Shown: positions 1 through 9,356 of the stretch, one piece after another
Position numbering within the stretch: position 1 is the stretch's first letter
Layout: each line of letters starts with the position of its first letter
Assembly: GCA_026706665.1 (NCBI GenBank)
Contig: JAPOYI010000147.1
Coordinates: 31,827-95,826, forward strand
From: Gammaproteobacteria bacterium
GTDB lineage: Bacteria > Pseudomonadota > Gammaproteobacteria > Pseudomonadales > Azotimanducaceae
DNA length: 64,000 nt
Direction of reading: 5' to 3'
Position numbers and translations under genes: made by a program
The notes under the pieces: generated by a model
What the model saw: the letters and a program-made list of their open reading frames with translations, nothing else
Databases searched by the model: none
What the model was told of the DNA's origin: nothing

Positions 1-675
1 CAGCGGCGCCGCCGGATCGAGCACAAGGGTGTCGACGGCGGCGGCAATGTCGACGCCGAAAGGCTCCGCCAGTTCCCAGTAGCGCGGCATCCCTCCCCAA
101 ACCGCATAGGCGCGAACCAGGTCCAACGGGGAAGCGTGCGGGAAGATATCGCCCAGATACCCGGCGCGCAGCGGACGCACGGCGAACGCCTGGCTAGCAC
201 GACCGTACAGGGGCGCGCCACCATCCAGGATCGCACCGTGCATCACGCGGACGCTGGACCCGCTCGTCACGAAGGTCGGACGCCGCCCCGGGGCGTCAAG
301 CCAGTCCTGCAAAACGCCGACGATGGCGGGATCGGCCGCGACCAGGTAAGGCAGTTCGTCGAGAACCAGCGGGCCCGGCCAGTTGGCAGCCGTCGCTGCG
401 GCGGCGAGCCGGGACAGGAATGCGCGCCAGTCCGGGTAATCCACATGGTCGAACCCGGGAAACCGCCCCGCCACGGCAGCCGCCAGGTAGCGTCTCTGCA
501 CCGCGGGGGCGGACTGATCGGCAACGGTATAAAGGCCGTTGTGGCGATGACACCACTCAAGCAGCAGCCGCGACTTGCCGACGCGCCGGCGCCCCCAGAT
601 GACGGCGAAGGCCGCCGGGCCCCTCAGTGCGCTGTCGAGACGCCGCATTTCATCGTGTCTGTCGAGGAATTCCAT
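1..675 (-). CDS. AAA ATPase of the archaeal-ATPase/DUF234-DUF4143 type, C-terminus beyond window
   Basis: The frame stays open from an ATG at 675 leftward through position 1, so the first 225 residues are seen and the C-terminus lies outside the window. A Walker A loop (GRRRVGKS, residues 28-35) and a Walker B segment ending in Asp-Glu (about residues 102-107) are clear. Proteins of this family have an N-terminal P-loop NTPase, a winged helix and often a C-terminal PD-(D/E)XK-like domain. They are common in archaea and environmental bacteria and mostly uncharacterised. It is divergent from the phosphatidyltransferase gene at 744. Family is confident; function is unknown. Confidence 0.8.
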   Translation of the reverse strand, partial: MEFLDRHDEMRRLDSALRGPAAFAVIWGRRRVGKSRLLLEWCHRHNGLYTVADQSAPAVQRRYLAAAVAGRFPGFDHVDYPDWRAFLSRLAAAATAANWPGPLVLDELPYLVAADPAIVGVLQDWLDAPGRRPTFVTSGSSVRVMHGAILDGGAPLYGRASQAFAVRPLRAGYLGDIFPHASPLDLVRAYAVWGGMPRYWELAEPFGVDIAAAVDTLVLDPAAPL

Positions 676-743
676 TCAGACGGATTATCCCTTCAATTAT
701 TATTTTTTCAAACATAATTCTAGCGCGCATAAACTGTCGCACG
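676..743. promoter_or_regulatory. AT-rich divergent intergenic region
   Basis: These 68 bases separate two divergently transcribed genes and are much richer in A and T than the surroundings, especially 690-720. On the minus strand a TTGAAA box and a GATAAT box are separated by about 16 bases just before the ATPase start. On the plus strand CATAAT lies at 713-718. Both could be sigma-70-type promoter elements. This is inference from composition and position only. Confidence 0.4.
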
Positions 744-1283
744 ATGGCTTCGAGAAATCACATCTACACTCCGGCGAACGGTCTCAGCGCCGCGCGGCTT
801 CTGTCCGCACTACCCTGCTTCCACGCCGTAGCAACTTCCAATTGGGGCATCGCGGCGGCGGCGTTCGTGTTCGCGATCGTGACGGACATGATCGACGGAC
901 CCCTGGCGCGGCGGCGTGGTGAAGCGTCACGGACAGGCGGCCTTATCGATCACTCCGCCGACGCGCTCTTCTGTATCGCGGTGCTGTCCGCGCTCGCCAT
1001 GGCCGGCCTGTATCCGGTCGTGCTGCCGTTCATGATCGCGGCGGCATTCGTGCAGTACGTTGCCGACAGCCGCGTGTTCGCCGGGAAGGAACTCAGCGCC
1101 AGCCGCATCGGCCGCTACAACGGCATCGCCTACTTCGTGCTGGCCGGGGCGCCGATGATGCGGAATCTCATGGGTTGGACCTGGCCATCGGGTGCTTTGC
1201 TGCACGGCATCGGATGGGCACTCGTCGTGACCACAGCCATCTCGATGATCGACCGGCTGCGTGCGCGCATGGCCCGAAGTTGA
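744..1283 (+). CDS. CDP-alcohol phosphatidyltransferase family membrane protein
   Basis: 179 aa from the ATG at 744, chosen because the family signature follows at a normal distance and upstream frame is intergenic. The catalytic pattern D-x2-D-G-x2-A-R-x8-G-x3-D-x3-D is complete (starting DMIDGPLAR near residue 47). Several hydrophobic helices follow. The family transfers a phosphoalcohol from a CDP-alcohol to an acceptor such as glycerol phosphate, serine or inositol phosphate in the inner membrane. The substrate cannot be read from sequence. The protein is somewhat short, with few helices before the motif. Confidence 0.82.
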   Translation: MASRNHIYTPANGLSAARLLSALPCFHAVATSNWGIAAAAFVFAIVTDMIDGPLARRRGEASRTGGLIDHSADALFCIAVLSALAMAGLYPVVLPFMIAAAFVQYVADSRVFAGKELSASRIGRYNGIAYFVLAGAPMMRNLMGWTWPSGALLHGIGWALVVTTAISMIDRLRARMARS

Positions 1284-1683
1284 CGGCTCCGAATCGGAGA
1301 CTTGCGTGGAACATGCTTCTCGACCCGCCGCTGCACATGCTCGGGCGACCTCAGCGCGAGGAACACGACCTGCTCCAACGTTGCCGGCGCGAAGTCAGCG
1401 ACGACTCCCTCGATTTTGCCTAAGCCCGTCGTCTAGACTTAGACTATGGTCCATCGCCACAGACGGACCGAATGTCCCAGTGCCCGCCGAATCTTCGGTC
1501 ATCGCCACTGATCAAGCGTTGGACTACCCCTTGGGCTTAGGGTCCAGCGTGACCCCGGCACCGACAGTCCGGGACGTACCCCCGCTCGTCGCCGTGACGG
1601 CCCGAGGCGAGCAGCGCGGGCGGCGCAGTCGCAGCGGGCAAGACACGCACCGTTTCCGCTACAGAGCGAAGCGGCACGCCTCA
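1284..1683. other. 400-bp upstream region of the phosphorothioation-like operon
   Basis: No convincing gene was found. Two perfect tandem copies of TAGACT lie at 1434-1445, preceded by GTC so that GTCTAGAC (1431-1438) is also palindromic. An imperfect dyad spans 1520-1546: TGGAC with GTCCA outside, ACCC with GGGT inside. It begins with TTGGAC, which resembles a -35 box, and recalls the layout of MerR-type promoters. These are plausible operators or promoter elements for the operon that starts at 1684. The open frame of the first gene extends back through this region, but that stretch looks non-coding. Confidence 0.35.
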
Positions 1684-2901
1684 ATGCCGCATGTCGTCAA
1701 GTTCTCCGGGGGACGATCCAGCGCCATGCTGCTCTTCGTGCTGTTGGAGAACGACCTGCTGGATCGGGACCGGGGCGATGTCATCGTGTTCAACAATACA
1801 TCGGCGGAGCACCCGGCAACCTACCGCTTCGTTCGGGATTGCATGGTCGCGGCCCGACGGTACGGCATACCTTTCTACCAGATCGAGTTCCAGACCTACG
1901 AGGACGCGCGACGAGGAGAGTGGACTCGGCTTCCCACCTATCGTCTCGTCAACGCCATGCCGAAGTCCGACGCTAACCCGGACGGATTCCATTACCACGG
2001 CGAGGTGTTCGAGGAACTGCTCTCCTGGACGGGCTACGTACCCAACCAGTTCAATCGCATCTGCACACGCCACCTGAAGCTCGATGTCACGCGCGCTTTC
2101 CTCAAGGACTGGCTGGCAGCCAAGCCAGGCACTCCCAGGCTCGGCCACTACGGCGAGAAGCCGCGAATGGACGACGATGCCGCCTACAGGCGGCACGTCG
2201 GTAGCCAGGGAGGCGTTCCCAGGGACATCTTCCTCCGCAAGCGCGAGTACGTCTGGCAGCGGCCTCACGTCCGGCCCGAACAGCGCTACGCCGATTTCTG
2301 GCCAGGGTGGCAGCCCTTCGACAACCCCACCCTGGAGGGGAGGACCCTTGGCGACCGGGCCGTTTTCGGCAAGCGCGGCGTCGAGTACGTGGCCTTCATC
2401 GGCCTGCGCGATGACGAAGCTCATCGAGTCCAACGCGTCCGCGATCGCAACGACACCACCAGGGGCTACGAGGGAGAACACGTCTACATGCCGCTTGCCG
2501 ACATGTCCATCACCCGAGACAACGTCAACGACTTCTGGGTCCGACAGACGTGGGATCTTTCCCTGCCGCACGACGCCAGCCTGTCCAACTGCGTCTACTG
2601 TTTCCTCAAGGGCGCGGTCAACCTGAGGGATGTCCACGCCCGCATGACGAAGGAAGCCGAACTCGGCATCGTCGACGACGAGTTCGGCCCGCTCGCCGAG
2701 ACACCCAGCGACCTGGCGTGGTGGCACCGGCTCGAGAAGACCTACGGCCGGGATCTGCTGGCCGAGGGACGTTCCACTCGTGCCGACATCAAGCACATCG
2801 GTTTCTTCGGCAACAACCGATTCTCGTACAGCGAGGTAGGCAACGGCGCCGATCTCGGCGGATTCGCCGAATCGATCCTGCCGTGCGACTGCACCGAATG
2901 A
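1684..2901 (+). CDS. DndC-like PAPS-reductase-family (PP-loop) sulfur-transfer protein
   Basis: 405 aa from ATG 1684; the upstream in-frame stretch looks non-coding, and the family N-terminus ([13 protein letters not shown]) begins here. The PP-loop SGGRSS is at residues 8-13. Cysteines at 127 (CTRHLK), 303 and 306 (CVYC), and 401 and 403 (CDC) could hold an iron-sulfur cluster, as in DndC. In Dnd systems this protein activates the phosphate or carries sulfur for replacing a non-bridging DNA phosphate oxygen. The next gene, a cysteine desulfurase, overlaps its end by four bases, supporting a sulfur-relay role. It is divergent from classical DndC, so exact chemistry is inferred. Confidence 0.78.
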   Translation: MPHVVKFSGGRSSAMLLFVLLENDLLDRDRGDVIVFNNTSAEHPATYRFVRDCMVAARRYGIPFYQIEFQTYEDARRGEWTRLPTYRLVNAMPKSDANPDGFHYHGEVFEELLSWTGYVPNQFNRICTRHLKLDVTRAFLKDWLAAKPGTPRLGHYGEKPRMDDDAAYRRHVGSQGGVPRDIFLRKREYVWQRPHVRPEQRYADFWPGWQPFDNPTLEGRTLGDRAVFGKRGVEYVAFIGLRDDEAHRVQRVRDRNDTTRGYEGEHVYMPLADMSITRDNVNDFWVRQTWDLSLPHDASLSNCVYCFLKGAVNLRDVHARMTKEAELGIVDDEFGPLAETPSDLAWWHRLEKTYGRDLLAEGRSTRADIKHIGFFGNNRFSYSEVGNGADLGGFAESILPCDCTE

Positions 2902-4059
2902 CTGCGGTACCCGCCTATCTCGACAATCAGGCCACGACCCCGCTGGACCCGGCGGTTCGGAACGCGATGTGGCCGTACCTGACCGAGCACTTCGGCAATC
3001 CGCATTCGAGCGACCATCGTTTCGGCTGGGACGCCTCCCGCGCGATCGCGAAAGCCCGCGCGCAGGTCGCGGAATTCATCAACGCCGACGACGACGAGAT
3101 CATCTTCACTTCGGGAGCGACCGAGTCGTGCAACCTCGCCTTGCGGGGCGTTGCCGGCCGCGCGCGCGACCCCGAGAGAAACCGCATCGTTACGCTTGCG
3201 ACGGAGCATCCCGCGGTTCTGGAGACGGTCCGAGACCTCGAGGCCTTGGGCCACGAAGTCGACGTTCTGCCGGTCGACCACGACGGACTCCTCTCCCTCT
3301 CCACCCTCGAGGGTGTTCTCGACGACCGCACGCTCATCGTGTCGGTGATGGCGGTCAACAACGAGATCGGCGTTGTGCAACCACTCGCAGAGATTGCCTC
3401 CCGCTGCCGTGCCGTAGGCGCGCTGCTGCACACGGACGCTACCCAGGCGGCCGGACGCCTGGCCATCGACGTCGATGCCTGGGACGTCGACCTGCTCAGC
3501 CTCTCGGGTCACAAGGTCTACGGTCCGAAGGGCGTCGGCGCCCTCTACGTGCGTTCCGGCGTGAACCTGAAGCCCATGATCGGGGGGGGGGCAGGAAAGA
3601 GGCCTGCGCGGCGGCACCCTGCCTACTGCCCAAATCGTGGGATTCGGAACCGCGTGCGAGCGGGCGGACGAGGACCAGCACGATGACGGCTGCCGAATGG
3701 CGGCGCTCTGCCGGCGCCTCTACCACGGCCTCCTAGAAGCCCACCCGCAACTCCGCCTGTTCGGCCACCCCACGCGGCGGGTTGCCGGCAATCTCAACAT
3801 CGGATTCCCCGGCGTACCCGCCGATGAACTCATCCGCAATACGGCGGCGGACATTGCCATCTCGACCGGCTCGGCGTGCTCATCCACATCGTCGGAACCC
3901 TCGCATGTTCTGCTCGCCCTCGGCCTCGATCCCGACACCGCGGCCACTTCCGTTCGCATCAGTCTGGGGCGCTTCACCACGGAAGCGGACATCGACCGGG
4001 CCATCGAGACCCTCTGCGGCATCCGATCTGGACGCCTGGCCGCCTCCGAGCGAGATTGA
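2898..4059 (+). pseudogene. Cysteine desulfurase (IscS/NifS/DndA-like), split by frameshift at a G tract
   Basis: Starts at ATG 2898, overlapping the DndC-like stop. The first frame gives the fold-type I PLP enzyme N-terminus, with the EH pair (His104), HTDAT (Asp180) and the PLP lysine in SGHK (Lys206). At 3582-3591 a run of 10 G breaks the reading frame. The other frame resumes QERGLRGGT and contains STGSAC, the active-site cysteine loop, ending at 4059. About 12 G would restore the usual GGGG-QE passage. It would supply persulfide sulfur to the DndC-like protein. The break may be a true mutation, slippage-based switching or an assembly error; both halves are otherwise well conserved. Confidence 0.82.
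3582..3591. repeat. Homopolymeric G tract (10 G) inside the desulfurase gene
   Basis: Ten consecutive G residues at the point where the desulfurase reading frame is lost. A family alignment from memory wants four glycines before Gln-Glu, that is 12 G. Long G tracts slip during replication and are also prone to sequencing and assembly error. Confidence 0.9.
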
Positions 4060-4064
4060 CGCCG

Positions 4065-6044
4065 ATGGCCCAGCGCAAGCCCGACCTGCTCTTCGGACCC
4101 GGCGCAAGCTCCGGTTTCACCCCGACCGGTATCGCCGCATTCGACAATCTTCGCCCTGCCGCTGTCGTGCGCGAACTCGTCCAGAACGCCCTCGACGCCG
4201 CAAGGGCCGCCAGAGTCCGCACTGCGCGGGTGCATTTCGAGCTCGCGCGGGTTCGCCGGGACGCAATCCCGGGCATGCAGCGCTACGAACAGACCTTCAC
4301 GAAGGCAATCGAGACCCAACGGGCAATGTCGAACGGCTCACTCGCCAGACAGGCCGAACTCGTAGTCAAACGCATCCGGGATGCCCTCGATCAGGATGAG
4401 GTCGATGTTCTGACTGTTTTCGACAATGGCATCGGCCTCGACGAATCGCGCATGAACGCCCTGTTGAGCGACGGAGTCAGCTTGAAGGAGGGAGGCGCGA
4501 CCGGCACCTACGGCAACGGCCACGCCACCGCCATTCCAGCGTCCGACCTCCGCTACGTACTCTATGCGGGGGTGACCGCGGAGGGCCGGAGAATCGGCTC
4601 GGGCCACGCCGTGCTGGCATCCCACCACGCCACCGGCGAAAAACACCCGCGCGGTGGCGACGGATTCTTCATCCGCGATTTCCGCGCGGGCCGAAAAGGG
4701 GAGCTATTCGACTACTCAAGGGGACCGGGACTCTCCGGCGTCATCTCGAAGACACTCGCTCGGATCAAGAGGCAGACTGGGCACGGCACCGCGGTGATCA
4801 TCCCCGCGTTCAACAACTTCCTGGAAGATCAGTCGCTTTGGAACATGGCGGCCCATGCCGCTTCGGCCAACTTCTTCGTCGCGATCGAAGAACGCAGACT
4901 CGAGGTCACGGTCACCGACCATCGCCCGGGCGCCAAGGCCGCTACTCGCACACTCAACCGTCCAACGCTGTCCGAAGTGCTGGCGGAACACTCCGAAAAC
5001 AAGCGCGCCGCGGCCTTTCTCAGCGGCCAGCGGGCCTTCGAGGCCCACAAGGCATATCGGAGCGGAGCAAGGCACTCGATCGACACGGGCGCGGGTCGCA
5101 TCGGCGTCCGTCTGATCGAAAGCGCGAGCGGCACAACCCGCGTCGACTTGTGCCGCAACGGCATGTGGATCACCGACAGACTTCCGGGTTTCTATCAGCG
5201 CTTCACCGACCGCGTCCCTTTCCATGCCATTCTCACGCTCAACGCGCGCGATGGACGCCGACTTCACGACTACATCAGGGAGGCCGAGGGGCCGCTTCAC
5301 GACTCGATCTCCTTGAAGCGTCTCGCTGCCGATGACCAGAAGGCGTGCAGGGAGGCCCTCCGCAAGATCCGAGACTGGCTGCTGCGAAACACGGCCGCGG
5401 TCAAGTCGGATACGTATGTTCCAGACGACTTCCTCACCCTCGATTTCGGTGACGATCCCGGAACGGGAAGCGGCAAACCTGTCGCTGGCTACTGGGGCGT
5501 TCCAGTACCGATCACCCGCAATCCAGTGCGGGAACTCCCCCTCTTTCCCGTCAAATCCAGGCCCGATCACCCAGGACCTCCCCCGGATCCCGCCAAACTG
5601 TTCAATCCGCCCCGACATCGCCAGCGACCGACGCTGCCCGCGCGTTTCGAGGTCGCCTCGCGTCCCGCCGGCAAGAACCGCCAACGCATCCTCGTCGAGT
5701 CGACGCGCGACTTCGAGGACGCCGAACTTCGCCTGGTCATGGACGAGGCGCTCGACGCCACCTGTGAGCGACACGGCCAGGACGCATATAGCCCGGCCGC
5801 GCTCAGCGACGTTCGCATCGACGGCAGGAAGGCTGCCGAAGGCGCTCTCCGACGAATCAGCGGATCGGTCAGAGGCGTGCGCCTGGGCGACCTGAAGCCA
5901 GGAACTTCGGTGCGGATCGATGCCACGTATCGATTCACCGGCGATTTCCGGGATCTGCCGGACCCTTCCCTTCGGGTCGAAGTATGCAAGGCGAACAGCG
6001 ATGGCGACTTCACCGCCGCGATGACCACCGGGGATGCGAAATGA
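4065..6044 (+). CDS. GHKL-type ATPase (Hsp90/MutL/histidine-kinase ATPase fold), operon member
   Basis: 659 aa from ATG 4065, six bases after the desulfurase stop. The GHKL ATP-binding boxes are plain: ELVQNALDA (37-45), DNGIGLD (120-126) and GTYGNGHATA (147-156). An insert of about 60 residues lies between the first two. The C-terminal 400 residues were not recognised. Such ATPases in defence operons work as ATP-gated clamps or conformational switches; a histidine-kinase role is unlikely since no phosphoacceptor domain is seen. Its stop overlaps the next start (ATGA), so the two proteins are likely made together. Confidence 0.75.
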   Translation: MAQRKPDLLFGPGASSGFTPTGIAAFDNLRPAAVVRELVQNALDAARAARVRTARVHFELARVRRDAIPGMQRYEQTFTKAIETQRAMSNGSLARQAELVVKRIRDALDQDEVDVLTVFDNGIGLDESRMNALLSDGVSLKEGGATGTYGNGHATAIPASDLRYVLYAGVTAEGRRIGSGHAVLASHHATGEKHPRGGDGFFIRDFRAGRKGELFDYSRGPGLSGVISKTLARIKRQTGHGTAVIIPAFNNFLEDQSLWNMAAHAASANFFVAIEERRLEVTVTDHRPGAKAATRTLNRPTLSEVLAEHSENKRAAAFLSGQRAFEAHKAYRSGARHSIDTGAGRIGVRLIESASGTTRVDLCRNGMWITDRLPGFYQRFTDRVPFHAILTLNARDGRRLHDYIREAEGPLHDSISLKRLAADDQKACREALRKIRDWLLRNTAAVKSDTYVPDDFLTLDFGDDPGTGSGKPVAGYWGVPVPITRNPVRELPLFPVKSRPDHPGPPPDPAKLFNPPRHRQRPTLPARFEVASRPAGKNRQRILVESTRDFEDAELRLVMDEALDATCERHGQDAYSPAALSDVRIDGRKAAEGALRRISGSVRGVRLGDLKPGTSVRIDATYRFTGDFRDLPDPSLRVEVCKANSDGDFTAAMTTGDAK

Positions 6045-6895
6045 ACCAGCCGTATACAGTCGAAGTCGTCGCCCCGGCGCCCTCCAACGCCGTGCGGGCT
6101 CACGAACATCCCATGCTCGAATCGGGCAATCCTTCGTTTCCTCGAGGCCGCTACCGACTCAGGCTCCTGCCGGGGGACGACCGATGCTCCTTCCGGGTCG
6201 CCCACGAGGTCGAAGGCGCGTCACTCGTCGCCCGGCTTCTCGAGTCCGGCGATGCGCGATGCGCGTGCGTGGTGTCGTCACCCAGGTCAGGCTATCGGCA
6301 GCTCCACATGGCGGAGTCCCTGGAGCACGAGGTGCGTTGGGATGTCGCCGATCTTGGCGAAGCGCCGCTGTTTACCCCTGCAATCCTGTGCGTGACGCGG
6401 CGAGACATGAAGCTCAGATCAGTGAGGGACGACGTGCATCGCATCTGGGACAAGCAATCGATAACGCTGCGAAAGGGTTTCCGATTGGCACTTGGCAACG
6501 TCATTCAACTGCAGTCATCCATCCTCCACCTCCTGTCGTTGCACCTGGACGACGGGTTGGAGGACGGCCGGTTCCACGTCGAAATCGAATCGGAACCGTT
6601 CCGATTCAAGACGCATGTCGGCGCCGCGCTGTACAGGTGTCTGCGCTGTTCGGGCGGGGTCCCGCGCCACAACATCATGACGCACATCGTCACGGCCTGC
6701 CTCGCGCGCCTTCAGCGTGACTACCGCGATGATGACGACGGCGACACAGGCTGGCATTCGCATCGAAACCTCCGCGCATTCGCCGACTACCTTGCCGCCA
6801 ACGGGCAGCCCCACTGGACCGACGACGGGTTTCGTCCGGAGCAGGTCGCCACCGAGATCTATCCGCTGGCATTGCCGGACGACAGCGAATCGTGA
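6041..6895 (+). CDS. Unrecognised protein coupled to the GHKL ATPase
   Basis: 284 aa from ATG 6041, sharing ATGA with the upstream stop. I do not recognise a family. It is soluble-looking, with no signal peptide or membrane span. A pair of cysteines (YRCLRCSG, about residues 194-199) is followed by His and Asn residues, and there is an acidic Asp-rich stretch near residue 230. The cysteines could be a zinc site, but only one pair is obvious. Placement between the ATPase and another unknown with translational coupling on both sides suggests a three-protein complex. Confidence 0.6.
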   Translation: MNQPYTVEVVAPAPSNAVRAHEHPMLESGNPSFPRGRYRLRLLPGDDRCSFRVAHEVEGASLVARLLESGDARCACVVSSPRSGYRQLHMAESLEHEVRWDVADLGEAPLFTPAILCVTRRDMKLRSVRDDVHRIWDKQSITLRKGFRLALGNVIQLQSSILHLLSLHLDDGLEDGRFHVEIESEPFRFKTHVGAALYRCLRCSGGVPRHNIMTHIVTACLARLQRDYRDDDDGDTGWHSHRNLRAFADYLAANGQPHWTDDGFRPEQVATEIYPLALPDDSES

Positions 6896-7785
6896 ACGCG
6901 TCTCCGGCCACGTTCCTGGAACTCGACGACAGCGCCTATACCCGGCGGCGCCTCGACCTGCTGCGCACCAGGGGGAGCGATCGGCAACGGGAGTTCCTGA
7001 GCCAGGTTCGGGACAGCGCGGATTTCGTGGAGGCCTTCGCCGACGTTCGGCGGCGGGGAAGCACTTCCGCCGCGCTCGCCCCCTATCCGATGACGGAGAG
7101 CGAGTACAAGGATCCGCCGGGCGACACCGAGCAGGATCTCCATGCGTCATGGTCGGCCCTGACGCCGGCCGTCGCATGCCGATCCGCGTTCTGGGCCATG
7201 GTGACCCTCGACCACATCCGCAAGGGACGCATTCAATCCGTCTATCTGGCCGCGAACGGGGGCAGCCTGCCGGGCGGTGCCGAACGCATCGACGCCGTGC
7301 TGCAGGACAAGACTCTCGAAGCGCCCAGGCGGATCGACTCCTGTGTTCGCACCGTGCTGAGACGGCTCGGAGGACTACCCGAAGTTCGCGGCAACCGCTC
7401 GGTGTACGTGGACTGTCCGTTCGCCCGAGCCTGGTGGCGCGAACGCATCGTGGCGCAGGCCGCCGGAGGAGACGACCGGTCGGCGCGCCAGGTGCGCAGG
7501 GTTGTCCGCATCCACCAGACGTACTGGGAGAAGCTGGTTGATCGCATCGTGTTCCGAAACTCCACTTTCGGTTCGACGAACATTCGCAACGCCCTCCTGC
7601 GCACGCTGGCACAGTTCCTGAGCGCGAATCCCGACTCCGATCTGTCCACCTACCAGAGCTTCCAGCGGCTCTGCCGGCGTACCACCGCCTACCAGGGAAG
7701 GCTTGAAATGAGCATTCTCAGCGACTCCGAGCTGGATGAACTCATGGTGGCTGTCGTGAAGAACGCCGCTGACAGTACCGGGTAG
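6892..7785 (+). CDS. Unrecognised protein, third member of the ATPase module
   Basis: 297 aa from GTG 6892, which overlaps the preceding stop as GTGA. No domain is recognised. The central part (about residues 85-180) is well ordered in appearance, with aromatic-rich segments such as FWAMVTLDHI and ARAWWRERI. The C-terminal third is helical and basic. There is no signal peptide or membrane span. It is separated by only 16 bases from the methyltransferase gene, so it belongs to the same operon. A DUF-type family specific to defence islands is likely, but I cannot name it. Confidence 0.6.
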   Translation: MNASPATFLELDDSAYTRRRLDLLRTRGSDRQREFLSQVRDSADFVEAFADVRRRGSTSAALAPYPMTESEYKDPPGDTEQDLHASWSALTPAVACRSAFWAMVTLDHIRKGRIQSVYLAANGGSLPGGAERIDAVLQDKTLEAPRRIDSCVRTVLRRLGGLPEVRGNRSVYVDCPFARAWWRERIVAQAAGGDDRSARQVRRVVRIHQTYWEKLVDRIVFRNSTFGSTNIRNALLRTLAQFLSANPDSDLSTYQSFQRLCRRTTAYQGRLEMSILSDSELDELMVAVVKNAADSTG

Positions 7786-7801
7786 CGCACAGGAAGCATC
7801 C

Positions 7802-9352
7802 ATGAACGCAGCACACGCCGACCAAGCAGCCGCGCGGGAAAACCGTGTCGGGGCCAATCCGCTCCGAGCCACCCTCGCGGGGAACCGGCACCGCACGGCA
7901 ATTTCGCGCACGGATTATTCGCGCCCGATCAGGGGCGCGCTCGCCGACGGCGTCATCGGCCCCGGCGCCACGGTGCTCGACTACGGCTGCGGACTCGGCG
8001 ACGACGTCCGGCACCTGGGCCTTCACGGCACGGAAAGCTGGGGATGGGATCCCGCACACCTGCCCGACGGCAGCCGCGCACCCGCCCAGGTCGTGAATCT
8101 CGGTTACGTGGTCAACGTCATTGAAGACGCCGATGAGAGAGCCAAGTGTCTCGCGTGCGCCTGGGCCTGTGCCGAGCGAGTGCTCATCGTCTCGGCCCGC
8201 CTCGCCTCGCAAACTCGGGACTTTACGCCGGTTGGGCGGTTCGCGGACGGATTCGTGACGTCGGTGCCGACCTTTCAGAAACTCTATCACCATAACGAGC
8301 TCAAGAGATGGATCGAGAGTCAACTCGGCGAACCCGCGGTTGCGGGTGGCCCGGGCGTCTTCTACGTCTTTCGCGATCCTGCCGACCGGATGGGATACCT
8401 CGCCAATCGATTCCGCCGCAGTAGCCGCGCCTCTCCGCCATCGGTCGCATCGAGCATCGAAGCTCACAAGGAACTCCTGCAACCGCTGGTCGCGTTCTTC
8501 CACGCCCACGCCCGCGTCCCGGGCGACGACGAGATCGCCAATGCGGCCGAGATTCGCGAGCGACTCGGGAGTCTTCGCCGGGCACTTCGGCTGATCGAAC
8601 GCGCGCACGACCCCGGTCAATGGCATCGCGTCATCACCGCTCGCGCCCACGATCTGCTGCTCTTTCTCGCCCTCGCAAGGTTCGACGGACGACCGCGATT
8701 CGGACAGCTTCCGCTCACCCTTCGCCGAGATATCAAGAGCCTCTTCCCGTCGTATCGCCAAGCCTGCGCCGAGGCCGACGTTGCATTGCGGGCCGTGGGC
8801 AATCTGCGCCGAATCTCAAGGGCCGCCGAGCGATCGACCGTCGGCAAGCGAACCCCTTCCGCGCTATACGTCCACGATAGCGCCCTCGATGCGCTGCCGC
8901 CGCTGCTACGGCTCTACGAAGGGTGTGCCCGCAGCTACATCGGCCGGATCGAAGGCGCAAATCTGATCAAGCTGCACACCGACGAACCGATCATCTCCTA
9001 TTTGTCGTACCCCGACTTCGAGTCCGACCCGCATCCCCAGCTCGACGAGGCAACCACCGTCCACTTGCAGACCTTTCGGGTTCGGGAGCGCCACTATCGC
9101 GCGTCGAAGAACCCTCCGATTCTGCACAGGAAAGAGCTCTTTCTGCCCCCCGACCATCCGCTCCGCGCGAAATTCGCCCGTCTCACGCGTCACGAGGAGT
9201 CGAAGGGGCTTTTCGAAGACAGTTCCCGAATCGGCACTCGATACGGTTGGGAGCAGTGTCTCCGGGAACGCGGCTTCGCCCTCAAGGGCCACCGGCTCGT
9301 GCATCGACCACGTGCGTTGGATAACAGCACCCCAGCAGGCGTCGGGACTTGA
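7802..9352 (+). CDS. DNA phosphorothioation-associated putative methyltransferase
   Basis: 516 aa from ATG 7802, with AGGAA about eight bases upstream. It matches the family known as the Dnd-associated putative methyltransferase: an N-terminal RHRTAISR...SRPIR segment, SAM-binding motif DYGCGLGDD (60-68), a GWDP acidic-loop equivalent (81-84), then VVNLGYVVNVIED (97-109). The family sits beside phosphorothioation genes, but its substrate is not established; DNA is one guess. The C-terminal 300 residues resemble the family and carry no recognised extra catalytic domain. This is one of the best markers that the operon is a Dnd-type system. Confidence 0.82.
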   Translation: MNAAHADQAAARENRVGANPLRATLAGNRHRTAISRTDYSRPIRGALADGVIGPGATVLDYGCGLGDDVRHLGLHGTESWGWDPAHLPDGSRAPAQVVNLGYVVNVIEDADERAKCLACAWACAERVLIVSARLASQTRDFTPVGRFADGFVTSVPTFQKLYHHNELKRWIESQLGEPAVAGGPGVFYVFRDPADRMGYLANRFRRSSRASPPSVASSIEAHKELLQPLVAFFHAHARVPGDDEIANAAEIRERLGSLRRALRLIERAHDPGQWHRVITARAHDLLLFLALARFDGRPRFGQLPLTLRRDIKSLFPSYRQACAEADVALRAVGNLRRISRAAERSTVGKRTPSALYVHDSALDALPPLLRLYEGCARSYIGRIEGANLIKLHTDEPIISYLSYPDFESDPHPQLDEATTVHLQTFRVRERHYRASKNPPILHRKELFLPPDHPLRAKFARLTRHEESKGLFEDSSRIGTRYGWEQCLRERGFALKGHRLVHRPRALDNSTPAGVGT

Positions 9353-9356
9353 TCCG

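Noticed and set aside
1261..1683. N-terminal extension of the DndC-like protein
   Set aside because: The frame is open but its sequence looks non-coding, and the family N-terminus starts at 1684.
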